Shown here: positions 18,016-25,222 of the stretch, in pieces
Numbering within the stretch: position 1 is the stretch's first letter
Layout of the letters: each line of letters opens with the position of its first letter
Source of the DNA: Branchiostoma floridae
Taxonomy: Eukaryota > Chordata > Leptocardii > Amphioxiformes > Branchiostomatidae
DNA length: 25,222 bases
Direction: 5' to 3'
Assembly (NCBI RefSeq): GCF_000003815.2
Contig: NC_049982.1
Location: 2,432,483 to 2,457,704 of the forward strand
Notes under the pieces: model-generated
What the model was told of the DNA's origin: nothing
The model's input: the letters and a program-made list of their open reading frames with translations, nothing else
Databases searched by the model: none
Made by a program: the position numbers and the translations under genes

Positions 18016-18103
18016 CACTGGGCAAGGACGTTATATGTATATATATATACATATATCCATATATACATATATCCATATATACATATAACGTCCTTGCACT
18101 GGG
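18016..18103. mobile_element. 74-bp palindromic MITE with 7-bp target-site duplication
   Basis: The element (18023-18096) begins CAAGGACGTTATATGTATAT and ends with the exact inverted ATATACATATAACGTCCTTG. The centre is made of ATATACATATATCC repeats. It is flanked on both sides by the direct repeat CACTGGG (18016-18022 and 18097-18103), consistent with a target-site duplication. Ends and flanks are both perfect, so this is a recent insertion and one of the smallest such elements I would expect. Confidence 0.8.
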
Positions 18104-18133
18104 TCAGGTCAGGTCAGGTCGGGACAGGTCAGT
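18104..18133. repeat. (TCAGG)n pentanucleotide run
   Basis: TCAGGTCAGGTCAGGTCGGG and a further ACAGGTCAG directly follow the palindromic element. Confidence 0.85.
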
Positions 18134-18235
18134 GATGAGGTCGAAGTACCGCACATCTGCTTGGTGATGACGTGTGTTGCTACTCAGTTCGCGAACCTTT
18201 TGCAGGTAACAAACTGGAAACGGCGATCCCTGTAA

Positions 18236-18277
18236 TCAATCAATCAATCAATCAATCGATAGATAGATAAATAAATT
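18236..18277. repeat. (AATC)n and (ATAG)n microsatellite
   Basis: AATCAATCAATCAATCAATC is followed by GATAGATAGATAAATAAAT. Confidence 0.9.
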
Positions 18278-18532
18278 AATATCAGCATTGACGTTTTTAT
18301 CAATACCATCAATCAATATCAACCGATCGACGAATGGTTTCTATTCACCGCCTCGTATAAGTGAAGAATAGTGAGACACGAAAGCCCCTTAACGACTATG
18401 CTGTAGAACGCCCCTTGCGGAACTATCCCGAACTGATGAACATTTTTATTTCTATTTTGCTCCCATTCGATCTGTTTGACAATTAGATATGCAACAGCAT
18501 TGGTTTGACTTAAGTGACAATGACGTCCTACA

Positions 18533-19084
18533 CATGCCCGTATACGTAGCCAGGATTTCGGTTGGGGGGGTTCTTTTTAGTAAATGTGGGACCATCGAGC
18601 GCCGCAGGCGCGAGACTCACGCCGAAGGCGTGAGGTATCTAGGGGGGTCCGGGGGCATGCTCCCCCGGAAAAAAAATGAAATTTTGACCCTCTGAAACGC
18701 AATTTCCTGCATTTTGACCGTCAAAAATCGCTTGCGAAGTTTAATGGAATTTCTATTAAAGGACAAGGCTTTGAGGCCAACTCCCTCGACATATTTTCAC
18801 CATGTCCGACACCAAAGGCGTGAGGCGTCGCAATGGAGGTCCGGGGAAATTTTGAAATCTGGACCCTCTGAAAAGCCATTTCCTGCACTTTCTGGGGCAA
18901 ATTTTGCTGATAGACTTACTACGATTGGCTGAAATGTCTATCAAGGAAAAATGCAAATCAGTCATGCCTTTGAAAAAAAATCTTGGACATGAAAAAGTGG
19001 ACCTTCGATCCTGAAAAAGCGGACCTTTTGAGCGAGTGGGGGGGTTCTTCCGAACCCCCCGAACCCCCCCTGGCTACGGGCATG
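18533..19084. mobile_element. Non-autonomous DNA transposon with CATGCCCGTAGCCAGG ends
   Basis: The right end, read inverted, is CATGCCCGTAGCCAGG followed by GGGGGGTTCGG. The left end is CATGCCCGTA, an extra TACGTA, then GCCAGGATTTCGGTTGGGG. Just inside the left end are three successive strong hairpins: GCGCCGCAGGCGC, CTCACGCCGAAGGCGTGAG and CCGGGGGCATGCTCCCCCGG. An ~85-bp internal direct repeat (GGACCCTCTGAAAAGCCATTTCCTGCA type) occurs near 18690 and 18860. The family recurs widely in marine invertebrates as I recall; I cannot name its superfamily. Open frames inside are not convincing. Confidence 0.75.
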
Positions 19085-19520
19085 CAGTACATGCTAAATG
19101 CTTAAAACTGGGGGTTGCTAGAAAAATTGGAAATTGTGGATTTTGATTAATATCACGTACATGTCAGATAACACGGTATTGTATGATCACAAATTCATAT
19201 ATCACCCATGCTCTGTCTACCAGCACTGTTGTTGTAATATCATATATAAACATCGTTCCATACAGATAACATGTGAACATTATGATTACCTACCAACCTT
19301 GTTCAGTAACATTGTCCCAAGGTCATTTGGGGTAGGGTTGGGATGGAGGGTAGGTATACATGGAGATAGAAAGTTCTCTCTGGTCTAGTCTTCCTGTTGC
19401 TGTTTCTGTCAGTTAGCCTACTTCAATTAGTTTCTGGCTGACTATCGTACATGTGCCAAAGGTGGAAATATGTGTTTGTCAGAAACACTGTGATTTTTTT
19501 CCAGCGAACTTGTCACTTAC
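19085..19520. other. Dermatopontin intron or 3' flank, nothing else identified
   Basis: This follows the donor of exon 3 on the minus strand. A string in the other frame just after the donor reads V-RWKKITVF, reminiscent of the expected RxWxF motif, but it is separated from exon 3 by stops and lacks Cys, so I do not call it. No poly(A) signal in a convincing position was found. Confidence 0.35.
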
Positions 19521-19715
19521 TTTTCTCCCCTCCTCACATTCCGCCTAAAGGTCGCGAACACTCCGCGGAGGAAGTAGTTCCCGAAGACGGAGAACTCCAG
19601 GTCTCCTGCCGGTGTGTTGGCGGGAAGACTGTTCTGGCAGTTGTACAGGAGAGTTCGGTCACTGCGACAGCACTTCAGCTTCCAGCGCCGGTCGCTCTGG
19701 GCTGCGTCGTACTCA
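19521..19715 (-). CDS. Dermatopontin-family protein, exon 3
   Basis: The acceptor is GCATGTTTCACAG|TG (AG at 19717-19716) and the donor GAGAAAA|GTAAGT (GT at 19520-19519). It reads S-EYDAAQSDRRWKLKCCRSD, RTLLYNCQNSLPANTPAGDL, EFSVFGNYFLRGVFATFRRN, VRRGEK. The block lines up with the middle and later part of vertebrate dermatopontin: the second DRxW motif followed by the CC pair, a Cys after a Tyr, then a Y-F-L-R-G-V/A-T-F block that matches the YYIRGATTTF region. The exon starts and ends in phase 2. If the donor is not used, the frame closes immediately (AAG TAA), giving a protein without the final DRxW-type motif. Confidence 0.85.
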
Positions 19716-20165
19716 CTGTGAAACATGCAGGTCAACAATCAACCATTAGAGGGCGTTATATCGTTGCCATGGCAACACTTCAGTTTCCAGCGCCGGTCGC
19801 TCTGGGCTGCGTCATACTCACTGTGAAACATGCAGTTCAACAGATAACCATTAGGGACGTTTTTTCTGTTACCATGGCAACATTCAGCTTCCAGCGCCGG
19901 TCGCTCTGGACCCGGTCGTTCTCACTGTGAAACATGCAGTTCAACAATCAACCATTATGGGTTGGGGTTGGTCGTTCTCACTGTGAAACATGCAGTTCAA
20001 CAAATAACCATTAGGGGACGTTTTTTCTGTTACCATGGCAACATCCAGCTTCAAGCGCCGGTCGCTCTGGGCTGCGTCGTACTCACTGTGAAACATGCAG
20101 TTCAACAATTAACCATTAGAGGGCGTTATATCGTTGCCATGGCAACACTTCAGTTTCCTGCAGCG
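19665..20165. repeat. Tandem array of the exon 3 acceptor and exon start, five units
   Basis: Units of about 105 bp begin (as plus-strand CCAGCGCCGGTCGCTCTGG) near 19682 (the real exon), 19787, 19891 and 20052, with a 56-bp partial unit at 19971 and a remnant near 20152. On the minus strand every full copy holds CATGTTTCACAG|TGAGTA- or a one-base variant and the first ~40 nt of the exon, up to the codons for RRWKLK. It then changes to intron text (TGTTGCCATGGCAACGATAT). So the repeated segment is the intron/exon border. The plus-strand frames of 159 and 91 residues here are artefacts of the array. Confidence 0.9.
19763..20146. promoter_or_regulatory. Four intronic RFX X-box palindromes
   Basis: GTTGCCATGGCAAC at 19763-19776 and 20133-20146, and GTTACCATGGCAAC at 19868-19881 and 20029-20042. 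All fit the RFX-family X-box (GTNRCC-spacer-RGYAAC); the first and last are perfect 14-bp palindromes. They sit in the intron part of each array unit, spaced 105, 161 and 104 bp. Motif matches are exact; function as an enhancer is inference. Confidence 0.6.
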
Positions 20166-20562
20166 GGGACTCTTGGCAAATTTCAGTATTTCCGGACAGG
20201 CGCAGATGACGCACTTTCAGCCTACAAAAATGATTAGGTACCATTGGCAAAAGTGCCTGTAGAAATGTTTTCTTGAGATATGTTTGGATTTTGGAGGCTC
20301 ATATAATAGGTAAGGGTTGTAGCTTTTATATTGTGTTGAAAAAGCAGATTTGTAGTGATAATTGTGGTTGCAGTGGACCTTAGAAGTTAGGTGTTTTGGT
20401 GTTGTTTACAGGTAGTGAAAAGGGGTGAAAAGGTCACCACCTATGTTTTGATGGCGTATAATATAATTCCGCCGTAATTTTTTTTCTTTCTTTTTTGTGG
20501 TCAAATCTCTTATTCTACTCGTCCTCTTTACCTAACTACTGCTAACACAATATGTTTCCTAC
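20166..20562. other. Intron sequence of the dermatopontin-like gene
   Basis: It lies between the exon 3 array and the partial exon 2 copy. No exon-like or regulatory structure was identified. Confidence 0.5.
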
Positions 20563-20648
20563 CTGTGAAAGCCCGTGACAAGGCTGTTGAAGGGGCACTG
20601 GTAGGACAGAACCGACCCGAAGTCGTTCACAAACGGAGACCAGTAACA
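20563..20648 (-). pseudogene. Partial duplicate of dermatopontin exon 2 with its donor
   Basis: The minus strand encodes CYWSPFVNDFGSVLSYQCPF then NSLVTGFH, identical to the last 29 residues of exon 2 except Tyr to His, with a preserved donor CACAG|GTAGGAAAC. The offset from the real exon is 318 bp. The upstream half of the exon and the acceptor are missing; the copy begins where a CA repeat begins. The frame stays open through the microsatellite, so a cryptic acceptor in the GA/GT run could in principle make it an exon, but I treat it as debris. Confidence 0.8.
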
Positions 20649-20670
20649 CGCACACACACATACATACACG

Positions 20671-20746
<76 letters not shown>

Positions 20747-20836
20747 TACACACACACACACACAATCACACACACACACACACACACGCACGCACACACA
20801 CACACACACACACAATCACACACACACACACACACA

Positions 20837-20870
<34 letters not shown>
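20644..20870. repeat. Compound (CA)n / (CT)n microsatellite
   Basis: A CT run (20672-20703) is followed by long CA runs interrupted by GTGTA, AAT and GCG. It separates the partial and the complete copy of exon 2, and its ends coincide with the duplication breakpoint. Frames coding for Cys-Val or His-Thr repeats are artefacts. Confidence 0.95.
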
Positions 20871-20871
<1 letters not shown>

Positions 20872-20880
20872 CTTTCCTAC

Positions 20881-21096
20881 CTGTAGAATCCCGTGACGAG
20901 GCTGTTGAAGGGGCACTGGTAGGACAGAACCGACCCGAAGTCGTTCACAAACGGAGACCAGTAGCACTCATCCAGCTGCCCAAGACCCATGTAGGTACAG
21001 CTGTAGTTCCAAGCACGATCGCCGGTGGCGATGCAGTACGTGCTTCTCACAGCACTCAGGGCGTAGGCTTGACGACACTCGAAGGTAAATGAGGAC
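20881..21096 (-). CDS. Dermatopontin-family protein, exon 2
   Basis: The acceptor is CCCAAATTCAG|GTCC (AG at 21098-21097) and the donor TTCTACAG|GTAGGA (GT at 20880-20879), 216 nt. It reads SSFTFECRQAYALSAVRSTY, CIATGDRAWNYSCTYMGLGQ, LDECYWSPFVNDFGSVLSYQ, CPFNSLVTGFY. This matches the vertebrate dermatopontin order: F-x-x-x-C, AVRS, first DRxWNY-x-C motif, E-C-x-W, then x-C-x-x-x-x-L-V-x-G-F. Family members are secreted extracellular-matrix proteins that bind collagen, decorin and TGF-beta in vertebrates; invertebrate relatives also serve as haemagglutinins. One N-glycosylation sequon, NYS, is present. The boundaries join in phase 2 on both sides. Confidence 0.9.
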
Positions 21097-22170
21097 CTGA
21101 ATTTGGGGCATATTTTCGTTATTTGCATAGAATTGCTTAGCATTAGAATCACGATGTCCTACCAGGACCTCAGTACAATAAGTGCGTTTACTTAAATGGT
21201 GAAGAGACACCAGTCAGATTACACAGGGTACGTTTGTGCTAAGCACTGAGTGCGTTCAAACCTGAATAAAGAAAACAGAAATACCTTGATAAATGAATAA
21301 ATCTATTATACTAAAGCAATGGACTAATTGAAATACCTTGATAAATGAATAAATCTATTATACTAAAGCAATGGACTAATTGTGAAATGTCCGTAGAGAC
21401 AGGAAATTCCAATGTAGCACGATGGAAAGCCGCCAGGAGGCTGAATATCGAATCATGACCTTTGTCTTCCCGTCACATATCAACTCAACGTGTACCAAAT
21501 ATGGTTAAAATCCACCCACAGCTTTTGTTGTGACAGTGTTGTGAATTCCCGGACAAGCAAGCACAGTGTTAGCACACAGACAAAACCAACGAAGCACACA
21601 AACACAAATGGTACCGAACACATGGTCTTATTGGCGAAAATGATAAATGCCAAACATTTGAACGGTTTCACGGGCAGTCGCGGATACGTAGCGACCTTTT
21701 GGAAGCCTACCAAAGCTGAAAAGGGCTGGATACAAAGGTAGCAGTGACAGTGGAGTTACAGATAGCGGGTCTTTGACACAGTACTACAAATCACTGCGCA
21801 CAGCTGCAAACCTTCAGTCTGAGTCTAGGGAGCGAAGGGAAAATGCAGTCTCCATTCACAATAATCTAGGTAATTATTATCCAAGGCTGTGACATTCCAA
21901 ACTTTATGTCACCCTGACTTAGTTCTCCGTATAAAGTTGGTTCAAAGTAGAACGGTAATAAAAAAAGACAAGTTTGGTGACCCATCGCGGGGAGATGGGC
22001 GGTGGTTTCAAAGTGCAGTACCAAAAAAAAATGCAATTTTAAACCTCCGTTCGTCGACTTGATAATTATCCCTAAATACCACATTTCTAAATACAACGGA
22101 TATAGGCCACCATGTGGATAAAGGTGAACTAGCGTTAGATACATACAGGTTTGGAAACGGTAAAACTTAC
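21097..22170. other. Dermatopontin intron 1
   Basis: A 1074-nt intron on the minus strand. Apart from the 52-bp duplication at 21278-21381, no further exon or transposon was recognised. Frames at 21480-21741 on both strands lack motifs. Confidence 0.6.
21278..21381. repeat. 52-bp exact tandem duplication
   Basis: GAAATACCTTGATAAATGAA... CAATGGACTAATT occupies 21278-21329 and again 21330-21381 with no differences that I can see, which indicates a recent event. Confidence 0.95.
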
Positions 22171-22397
22171 CCAAACTCCGTGGTGTAGCCCGACGCGTTA
22201 CAGGCTGGCTCGGGAGGAGGGGTTAGAGAAGAGGAGGAGGAAGAATTCGTCCTGCTGACTGCAAAGTCGTCCGGAGAGTTTTCGGGTTCCGGTACCGGCG
22301 CGACTTGCTGCGTCACCCTGCTGCCCTGTACGGGCGTAGTGGCGACCAGGGCCGAGAGCAGAAACAGAATCATCGCGGCGGCTGTTACCGGTGACAT
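22171..22397 (-). CDS. Dermatopontin-family protein, exon 1 (signal peptide)
   Basis: The chosen ATG (22397) opens MSPVTAAAMILFLLSALVAT then TPVQGS, a typical signal peptide with likely cleavage after G or S. It is followed by a Pro/Glu/Ser-rich linker that includes a run of six Ser and ACNASGYTTEFG with an NAS glycosylation sequon. The exon ends at GAGTTTGG|GTAAGT (GT at 22170-22169) in phase 2 and joins exon 2 as Gly. An in-frame ATG 22 codons upstream (22463) would put a charged segment before the signal core, so I prefer the inner one; the -3 base is T in both, so context does not decide. Exons 1-3 together give about 212 residues, versus 201 in human dermatopontin. Confidence 0.85.
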
Positions 22398-22660
22398 GGA
22401 GCGTTCTGAGGAAAGATAAGCTGCCGACGTTTTCTGTTGTTGAAACGCCTTGATCTGATACATGAACCACCTGAATATAGTCTCCTACACACAACCTCTG
22501 GTAAGAGCCCGGTGTAGCCAGCCGTGAAACGTCCAAATGACGTCCTGGTTACGGTGTCCTAGCAACATCCTTACGTCGTCATGACAACTATGGGGCCTTG
22601 TTTATGGTATGGGGTGAGGTCTAGGAGAAGACAAGCGAGGGTCGCACAAAGGACGCATTT

Positions 22661-22669
22661 CCTTATATA
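22661..22669 (-). promoter_or_regulatory. TATA box of the dermatopontin-like gene
   Basis: On the minus strand TATATAAGG is well placed: a start site about 30 nt on (near 22635) would leave a ~240-nt 5' UTR before the ATG at 22397. No intron in the leader was looked for beyond eye inspection. Confidence 0.5.
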
Positions 22670-23134
22670 GCACGAAGAGGTCAACGAACCCTCCAGTCGC
22701 GCCAAAACGTCACTAAAGATGTTATTATCCCTCAAACAGAAATATTCTTGGAACGGGAAACAAAAGGGACTTTGATAACTTGTACTGTTTGACTGACTTT
22801 ACTTGATGTTCAGTTAAGGTCAAACTTAAAGTTTAAGTAGTGTGCATTTTTTTAAAGCTGAAAAGATAAATGCTGTACCTGCAAAGTAGGAAGAAGTCCC
22901 TTCTGAAATTTCAATACGAGAGCTCTGGTTTCTAATTGCAAAATGGCTGTATCAAAATTCAATTGTCTGCCCTATATTGTAACCACGATTATTTTGAACC
23001 AATACGCATGATGATGTGATGCCCGTCCGGTGGTAACATATTTTTAAATTCTATCATTCTACATCGTTATGTTACAGCTTCATGTTAAACCATTCCATGC
23101 TACATTTATTCAAATCACTTCTATAAATTCTACA
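22670..23134. other. Upstream flank, no gene seen
   Basis: No transposon ends, repeats or coding exons were recognised. It may hold distal control elements of the dermatopontin-like gene. Confidence 0.4.

Positions 23135-23184
<50 letters not shown>
23135..23184. repeat. (AATC)n microsatellite
   Basis: About 12 nearly perfect units of AATC, the same unit as the run at 18236. Confidence 0.95.
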
Positions 23185-24235
23185 CAAGAGTTCGTAGACC
23201 TCAGGCCTGCATGAAATGTATTGGGTTTCTGTAGACCTATTGTGTATTTTTGCCTTTTTGTCTATGGTACGTGGTTGGAAAAATGAGCTTTTTACCGTGT
23301 TGGTTGTGCACCATGCAAAAGTCTGACTCTGAAATTCCATTTTCTGAATTTGTAAGTTTGGACATGGATGAACATTACTTATTTTGGATTTCTTAAGTAT
23401 GTAACCAACCACAGTACTTTGAAGTTGTTGAGACGCTACCTTTTTTTGTCTCAGATGGCCCATGCACATGTAGTTACTCTGTCACATGATATACTAATAT
23501 CTTCCTATTTCAATGTACTGACCTAATGCAGCTGCTAAGTCTCCTTGGTTTGTGTTCTTCCAATGATATTCATTAAAGATTTATTTCTGGGGTGTTATTC
23601 ACTTGACATCGGAATGTTACTTGCATAATTTGACCAATGATACTTTTATCTGTAGTTCCATAGACATTAGACAATATGAATAGTGGTAGCCCCCATGCAG
23701 CAGCAACAGTTAGTCCCCAGGGTGGTATGATATTTTCATTCAATCCATCCAACCCAAACCTAAATCTCCTGTAGTATCTAAGCCAAATTTAACAGCACAA
23801 TTTACTATGAAAAATGTCCTTGTCAATCCCATTTATAGATGGCAAGCTGCTGGCAATGGAAGCTTTGAAAAGTTCAGAAGCTGTTGTAGTCAGAGCAAAC
23901 ACCCAGCAAACATCCCCGCAAACCAATGAGCAGTTGCTTAGAAGGGGAATTTCATCATATATTTGCCGCGACAAAATGCAACAAACGATACTGAATTCAA
24001 AACAGAACAAAGCTAAGCCTCCACCACTTAACCCTGCCTGTACCATAGATTAAGCAGGCCCAAAAACCAAGCGAATATGACTAGCCCAAAACAACAAATT
24101 ACCTGTATACAGTATGGAAATGGCATTACCAAAGAAACAAAAAGAAACACAGGACAAATCATACACATACCTTTCTCTTATGCCCACACTCTATACAGTT
24201 CTCCTCCACATTAGAAAATTGCATCTTCTTCTGTT
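23185..24235. other. No firm gene; weak plus-strand coding-like segments
   Basis: Plus-strand CAATCCCATTTATAG|ATGG (AG near 23839) is an acceptable acceptor leading into about 70 open codons starting DGKLLAMEALKSSEAVVVRA and ending PPPLNPACTID. Another open piece, MNSGSPHAAATVSPQGGMIF, starts at 23676 after a fair acceptor (TTTTATCTGTAG). Neither has a recognised domain or a donor, so I do not call them as exons. Confidence 0.25.
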
Positions 24236-24239
24236 TAAG

Positions 24240-25150
24240 TTCAAGTTCAACCATGATTGCCAACAGGGTAAAGGAACTTGTACCGGAACTTAAAACTCAG
24301 TACTATACAGCTCTAGAAACACCACAAAGAGTAATAAGCAAACTCCAATTATACCTGACCAACAGATATATAATCTTGTACACTCCCGTCATCTGGCAAA
24401 CTGTCAGTGCCACTAAGTAACCTGATACATTGAAGGTGGCCCAGGCCAGATGATGGTTCTACACCCAACCATAATCTGTTTTTAAAACCAAGCAGATATT
24501 GGGAGGATGCTCCAACCACACAAAAACAGGGTCAACCTATACAGTATCAAGTTCAAGCACTAGGAGGCCCAAAATCAAACCTGACCACCAGGACACCACA
24601 AACAACTCATGTACCAAATAGCAACATAATGGTACCTTGCGTTCCGGAGATACAGCGCACGCCCCGTGCCCGCACAAAAGGTAACCTAAAATGTCAAGTT
24701 CAAGCACCAAGGGCGCCAAAATCAAAATTGAGCATTATTCAGCCACCGCCGACATATGTGCCAAATATCATTGCGCCAGCACCAGCCGTTCAGAAGATAT
24801 AACTCCGGAAACACCCCTCCCGGACACAAAATTCGACCTGCCGGGTCAAGTTCAAACGCGACAAGGCCCAAAGTCAATCCTAGGCAACAGGCAACAACCC
24901 CCCACCCATGCACCAAAAATCGTCGCAATGGCGTGTATCGTTCCGGACACACAGCGCCAAACGTGCCCCAAAAACACAAAAAATGCCACCTTCAATGTCA
25001 AGGTCAAGCACCAGGAGGCCCAAAATCACACCTGAGTGTCAAGCTACCACCCCCAACCCACGTACCAAAAATCGTCGTGCTCGCACCATCCGTTCACGAG
25101 ATACAGCGCCCTACATCCCCGGCTACCGAAAAGTTTCCACCAGCATCAAA
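24240..25150. repeat. Tandem repeat, about 150 bp unit
   Basis: TCAAGTTCAAGCACCAGGAG then GCCCAAAATCA-type text starts at 24547, 24690, 24846 and 24998 (spacings 143, 156, 152). Each unit also holds GTACCAAA(A/T)AT and CGTTC(C/A)(G/C)GAGATACAGCGC. A weaker, older unit may start near 24238 (TTCAAGTTCAACCATG). The repeat approaches the right edge of the window. The five overlapping frames on both strands here (Pro/Gln-rich or Leu/Cys-rich) follow from the repeat. Confidence 0.85.
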
Positions 25151-25222
25151 ACCATACCTGCATACATGCAGGTAATTAGATGGTTCATTAGTTAATAAGG
25201 TGTGCAGACAAGGACAGAATTA

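Noticed and set aside
19451-20237. Plus-strand 159- and 91-residue frames with repeated PAPVALGCVVLTVKHA text
   Set aside because: Antisense to dermatopontin exon 3 and its duplicated border; the repeat is at DNA level.
22198-22536. 112-residue minus frame overlapping exon 1 in another register
   Set aside because: The other frame holds the signal peptide and joins in phase to dermatopontin exons.
1-25222. CRISPR array, bacterial operon or phage genes
   Set aside because: No direct repeats with unique spacers, no ribosome-binding sites before frames, and clear eukaryotic splice structure. The tandem arrays have units of 75-183 bp without conserved spacers.
1-25222. tRNA or rRNA genes
   Set aside because: Only the SINE head at 4499-4562 (minus) looks tRNA-like, and it lacks a proper acceptor stem pairing and runs on into SINE body.

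Overview
This is eukaryotic, intron-containing, repeat-rich genomic DNA. There is no bacterial gene organisation, and most open frames are short and antisense to repeats. Exons bounded by GT/AG sites, several families of small inverted-repeat transposons, LINE 3' tails, a tRNA-derived SINE, long CA/CT microsatellites and one recognisable dermatopontin gene point to an invertebrate deuterostome. My best guess is an amphioxus (Branchiostoma); this rests on recalled repeat style and was not checked by a search.

Layout. 1-5.2 kb: repeats only. It holds a ~160-180 bp tandem array, a LINE tail, a Penelope-type fragment with a hammerhead-ribozyme-like core, a MITE, a ~75 bp minisatellite and a tRNA-derived SINE. 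At 5.27-5.34 kb on the minus strand there is a 70-nt first coding exon that encodes a signal peptide and ends in a GTAAGT donor; the rest of that gene was not found. 5.3-12.6 kb: a graveyard of small DNA transposons (at least four inverted-repeat families) plus microsatellites. 12.7-16.4 kb: AT-rich, ending in a ~183 bp satellite whose units each carry a diverged copy of a minus-strand coding exon.

16.3-17.0 kb: the start of a minus-strand gene. Its ATG sits in a perfect TISU/YY1 element (CAAGATGGCGGC). Exon 1 splices in phase to an exon with a clean acceptor, and together they predict a 52-residue protein I do not recognise. A second, coding-like Lys/Glu/Ala-rich frame lies just upstream. 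17.6 kb: a dense AP-1/CRE/RFX-half-site cluster. 18.0-19.1 kb: two clean-looking mobile elements.

19.5-22.7 kb, minus strand: a dermatopontin-family gene with a TATA box, an exon 1 carrying a signal peptide, exon 2 and exon 3, all joined by phase-2 introns. The expected last exon (third DRxW-type motif) is not confidently found. This gene shows two independent local duplications of exon edges. One is the 3' part of exon 2 with its donor. The other is a 5-unit array repeating the exon 3 acceptor with the first ~40 nt of the exon, which also lays down four full RFX X-box palindromes about 105-160 bp apart. 22.7-25.2 kb: no clear gene, ending in a ~150 bp tandem repeat that runs to near the window edge.

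The recurring theme is coding exons being copied into tandem arrays: the dermatopontin exon 2 and 3 edges, and the small TISU gene's second exon.
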